From: Sipunculus nudus | Lineage: Eukaryota; Annelida; Sipuncula; Golfingiida; Sipunculidae | Direction of reading: 5' to 3' | DNA: 64,000 nt | Assembly (NCBI GenBank): GCA_026874595.1 | Contig: CM049316.1 | Span: forward strand, 20,361,839-20,425,838 | Shown here: one piece after another, positions 59,770 to 64,000 of the stretch | How positions within the stretch are numbered: position 1 is the first letter of the stretch | Layout: every line of letters begins with the position of its first letter | Notes under the pieces: model-generated | Seen by the model: the letters and a program-made list of their open reading frames with translations, nothing else | Databases searched by the model: none | Told to the model about the DNA's origin: nothing | Translations under genes and position numbers: made by a program

Positions 59770-62700
59770 AGTTTTTTTTTCTAACCCCTACTTCTGGATA
59801 AGAGGATTTAATCTTTCTTTGTTACTACTCCACTTTCCAAATCCTGGATCCGTTCCTGACACCACGCGAAAATATTGAAGATGGCGCTGTCAGTCTTTGT
59901 TAAGCTCCAAATCCTGTGTGACTGTATAAGTTTGCCGTGTATCGGAAGGATCCATACAGTGGTTTTATAGGAGTTCTTCGCAAAAGAAAGCGGCGGCGGA
60001 ACCCGCGTGAAAACCACAAGCACTTGGCATAAAGGTGGTGGTGGTGGGGGGGGGGGGGGTGTTAAAAAGCACTAACGGACTCCTCCTGCCAAAGTCGTTT
60101 TATGATACTTTTTTTCACCCTGGGTTTCCGTCGTTTCGTCGGATAGAATGAGCTCTAGCTGTCATGGGTATTGTGAATTCAGAACTTCATCAGGACTTCA
60201 TATTTGTTGCTTGCTCGAAGAAAATGCTCAGTTTTGTGTGAAGCGTAAGGAAAAGCAGTCTCTGAGCTCAGGTAAAATTGTAAACCGTCACAAAATGATG
60301 CAGATGCTGATACTCAATATTTCTCATTATGCAAACGTACATCCTGTGAATCATCTCAAACCTTTAAAACAAGTACCACAGGGATACAATATTTCTATTG
60401 AAGTTATATATATGAATCAAAGCAGGTTGGTCTTTCCTTTAGACCAATATGTTTTATTGCAAATTTTCGCTAGGCTCTTCAATCATAATTGATAACCCCC
60501 CTAACTATAACAAACTTACATCTCACATTTCACGGGACAAACTTCTCAAATATGCTGCATCACGTGACACTGAAGGAACAAATTGATTCATAACATATAT
60601 GACTCGCTAAATATCATTATTTCATTCATCATTTTTTTTATATTTTATATATTTATACTTTTTGTTATTTCATGTAAAATTAAATTCCAAAGGATATTAT
60701 CAGGCATTTTATATTTTACTATATATCACAGAAAAAGAAAAATGAAAAAAATGGAGATCACACAATAATTCTAATAATACATATACAAAGATCAATAATA
60801 ATATCAATAATAATTATTATTGTACAAAAGTACAATAAAGATTATTTAATTACACATTAAAATGGATATAATACAAATTAAATATCCTACTGTAGGTGAA
60901 AATTTACATGTGACTTAAAAACTTCAATCAAAGCGTTATCATTCTGATATATTTTAAATATGGTATTTGGCAATAAGCACAAGACAAAAAGCCATCCCCA
61001 TTTTATGATTCCCAATACATCCCATTTTATGATTCCAAATACATTAACATATCACATATAAATAACAGATCACATATATGCATTAAAATGTAGAGAGGCA
61101 CTCATTAAGAGCATATTCCCCTTCCAAGATAAAACAATCCTACTGGATGTTGATTTTACCAGAAAGGCAAAAAATAATTGTAAGTGGATCTTAAAGGCAA
61201 AAATAATTGTAAGTGGATCTTCCCGAGCCCACTGCCACAAATCCAAAAAGGTTTGTAAAGATGTTATCAGTAGTTTCTAGTAAAGTAGTTGAAAGACAAT
61301 ATATCCAACAAAAAAGACTCAGGTAAAATCATAACCTCCTCGTCTGGCCCTAATAGCTATCTATGGAGCGTTCTCCCTGTGTACAAAAGGATCTCCCCGT
61401 GTTCCAATGGTATAATTCTTGGAATGAAAAGTATATGATGGTGACCCAGATTACCGGTGCCTCCAACATTTAATAGATTGTTACTCGGATGCTACCCTAA
61501 ACCCATCACAAAATATAATCAAAATCAGTTCATAACTGTTTGTGTAATGTTGCCAAAGACAAACCAATGAAGCAAACAACCAAACGCAAAATGTAATACC
61601 TTCCTAGTGGATTGAGGTATAATATTTTGCAGGATCATGCAGAATGGGATACTTCTGTATGGGTACATCACCCCAATTAAGAAAGGTCCAGGACCTTTAG
61701 GCCAAATAAAGGTTTGGTTCTCAGGCACTTTTTTTTTAAGCCTTTTTTTATTTTGTGTTGACAAAATGTCATATGATTAGGGAAAAGCATGATGATAACA
61801 GAATGTTTTTGCTAAACAGGTAAAAGCACTATATAACAAAGGAAATCTTATCAAAATTGTATTATTTTATCTCCTTGAAAGATGAAAATCAAAATCAACA
61901 TTTTTGATGCGGGGGAAATCAATTGACCATGCAGTGCATGTGGACCATACTTTATTTTTTGCCTTATATGGCATTGTGCTTCAAAAGAAGATGAACAAAA
62001 TCACATGAACATAATGGTCTGTTAATAATTAAGTCTTCTGAAATTCAGTTTTTTATGCATGGTGCTATGAATAACCAAAATGGTCTGCTGATTGGTTAAG
62101 GAGTGCATTGTCTAAGATAACTTCAACATCTGACAAAAAAAAAAACAGTTGTTCTCTCATCTAAACGAAGAACTGCAACACTATTTTTCTTTGTTGGGAT
62201 TACCAAACCGTACTCTATAGATGATCATGTAAAATTCAGAAATAGTGGTTTTGGGCGAGAATAATTATCATTCTTCACATAAGCTCTCTCGTCACCTTTT
62301 TTCTCATATAACAGCTGCTCCATATAAAAACTAGAAATATGCATTCTCAGGAATGCAAGCCACCACCATGTGGGCTGTCCTTAATACTGGGTACTCTGCA
62401 ACCCTATCAATCCCTTTAAACTCAATCTAATTGATTCTTCATTGAGGTTTAAGATGGGGCATAAGACAGTGAATAGTATTAAAACTAAACCTTGTCTAAT
62501 AAACAAGTGTCAACAACCCTGCAATTACAATCACCTTTCGGCATGATGTACAAGTGAGACTAAATTAACTTCACCAATATTTTAGGTATTTTTCTATATA
62601 GCACAGTTAACCATAAAATAGATGATACATAAAATAATTGATGAATAATTGATCATAGCTCATTTTTTATCTATCAATCACTGAATGTAATTTTACAACC
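59770..62700. other. Mostly non-coding; may include the GGCT 3' UTR or intergenic DNA
   Basis: A 114-codon plus-strand frame at 60148-60492 has no recognised relatives. Two short tandem duplications are visible: a CCCATTTTATGATTCC unit twice at about 60998-61045, and an AAAATAATTGTAAGTGGATC unit twice at about 61157-61222. A G-run lies at 60041-60057. Confidence 0.4.
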
Positions 62701-62765
62701 GTTTCCTACCTATAGTGACTAGCTCCTTGTGAGGACTTAGCTCAGAAGAGTGAAGTCACACAGTT

Positions 62766-63054
62766 TTACTTGCTGTTCTTGTTTTCATGATATTTCTTCA
62801 TAATGGACTCATAAAATTCATGAGGGTCAGTGTCTCCAGTATGCTCGATGGCCTTTAACTTTTCAATATACTGGGCAGGTAAACCATGTTGTTGTGCTCC
62901 GGTGATTATGACGTTGAGATACTGTTGTGAAGGTCTTGGGTTGACAGTTAGTGGTCCACACTGTTGGTAGCTGCGGCACTTTAAGACTCCAAGCTTTTCA
63001 GTCTCAATATTCACTTCAATAGGCTTGTAGTCACCTGTATCAACTCCTTCTTGC
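62766..63054 (-). CDS. GGCT: Gamma-glutamylcyclotransferase, last coding exon
   Basis: The enzyme releases 5-oxoproline from gamma-glutamyl amino acids in the cytosolic gamma-glutamyl (glutathione) cycle. This exon encodes about 96 C-terminal residues ending in ENKNSK and a stop at 62768-62766. It begins after a minus-strand acceptor TTATTTTCAG at 63055. Family resemblance is clear in VLKCRSYQ, SQQYLNVIITGAQQHGLP and YIEKLKAIEHTGDTD, matching the CRSY, GLPxxYxEKLKAIE region of vertebrate GGCT. The substrate-binding YGSN-type motif and the catalytic glutamate lie in earlier exons, which must be beyond 64000 or unrecognised. Orthology to GGCT rather than a sister paralogue is inference. Confidence 0.85.
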
Positions 63055-63059
63055 CTGAA

Positions 63060-64000
63060 AATAATTTTTGATATTTTATATTCTATTTCACTGCCCTTGT
63101 CTACGTTCTTCTTGTCCTCTGCTTCCTCGGAGCAGGGGACATTGATTTGGGTTTGTCTGTCTGTCCCTCTGTCTGTTTGTCCAGCTATCTGTCTGTCTGT
63201 CCATCCGTCAGGTTTTTGTTTCTGTGCAATAACTTTCTTAAATATTATCAGATTTCATTCAGTGATTGCTCTCATGCTTACCTTGGTTGGGATTGGGTTT
63301 GGAGTGTCCGTGTTACAAGATAATAATACAATATGATATTTTATTATTCATATGGTGAATCAGCACATTTACAGGTTCACTAATCACCAACAGGTGTCAC
63401 TAACAAGCCCCTACCAGGGGACATAAATTCAATGAATCTGCTCGTTTAGTGATAATTTGTCTGGTTACAAAATGCACTAAAGCTAGTGATGGGCTGATGA
63501 TCGGTTATAATCAATGACAGGTTGGTTCAGTGCCATAATTCATTTCAAAATGATGCACATGCCGTAGGCTTTGTGATGAGGATATGGATGCATTGATTAA
63601 ATTTATGCTAGCAAACTGCAGAAATGTCTCTCTTTAATAAAGTGCTATTCCTAAGGTTACTGCATACACATGCAAGGTATAGAATCATTACATGTATTAC
63701 CAAACACATAGGCCTGTTTATCAGGTGAGATGATGAACAGGCCAGTATATATTCAGAAAGATCATAAACAACCGATTAATTTGGAATATCAGTCAGTAGA
63801 GATCAACCAATTATTTTTACTGATGATTGATCTTAAAATTACAACCGATTCCCAAAACCAACTAAAGCTCACCCACATGTAACAGAAAAGAGGGTTTCAT
63901 TTTTTTGCAGAAAAATGATACTCTCAGCAGTAATAATTTATTATAATAAACTTATACAGTACACGTACTGAAACACTTTACTGATAGCCCAAGCTGTCAA
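63060..64000. other. Intron of the GGCT-like gene, with dispersed repeats
   Basis: CTGTCTGTCC-type low-complexity DNA at about 63155-63210 follows GGAGCAGGGGACATTG, a phrase common in mollusc repeats. A GATTAT/CGGTTA-rich stretch at about 63490-63850 may be another repeat. No further exon was recognised. Confidence 0.45.

Noticed and set aside
60148-60492. A 114-codon plus-strand frame as a host gene
   Set aside because: No recognisable domain, no splice or conservation evidence, and a length that is possible by chance in 64 kb.

Overview
The window looks like nuclear DNA from a lophotrochozoan animal, most probably a bivalve mollusc. This rests on Toll-like receptors of the mollusc kind, a spliced PIF/Harbinger transposon, many long (TA)n microsatellites, and dispersed repeats familiar from bivalve genomes, such as TGACCTTTGACCT arrays and elements ending in CCTCCGCCAA. 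Species cannot be decided. Gene density is very low; most of the 64 kb is repeats and remnants of mobile elements. No bacterial features, rRNA genes, functional tRNA genes or CRISPR arrays were seen.

Region by region: 1-7.9 kb is AT-rich with a few exon-like stretches and a short tandem array (about 4.0-4.5 kb). From 7.97 to 14.75 kb lies a satellite-like repeat interrupted by an apparently complete 5.7-kb PIF/Harbinger transposon (8474-14174) with 15-bp terminal inverted repeats, a CTG target duplication, an intact Myb-like gene and an intact two-exon DDE transposase gene. A block bounded by opposed minisatellite arrays is nested inside it. About 15.3-25.2 kb and 27.4-36.0 kb are two diverged copies of one segment in tandem, each with a TLR gene on the minus strand. 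The first TLR (16983-19308) is broken by a 14-bp deletion and a nonsense codon; the second (29412-31763) is open over its full length. Copy 1 also carries a 1.15-kb near-palindrome absent from copy 2.

36-44 kb holds tRNA-derived SINEs with (TA)n tails, an array rich in nuclear-receptor-like DR1 motifs, a probable solo LTR, a small MITE and a solo Harbinger end. 44.3-46.3 kb is a decayed Ty3/gypsy pol gene in which the integrase C-terminus lies upstream of the reverse transcriptase, the order of Gmr1-like elements. 51.0-52.75 kb is a third, heavily decayed and partly inverted TLR. 53.3-54.0 kb is a piggyBac remnant, 54.12-56.65 kb a non-coding TIR element set in (TA)n, and 58.9-59.75 kb a degenerate tandem array. 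The window ends with the last coding exon of a gamma-glutamylcyclotransferase gene (minus strand, 62766-63054).

The host genes with clear functions are therefore one intact TLR, two decayed TLRs and one GGCT 3' exon. The Harbinger genes form their own two-protein system: a DDE transposase and a Myb-like partner.
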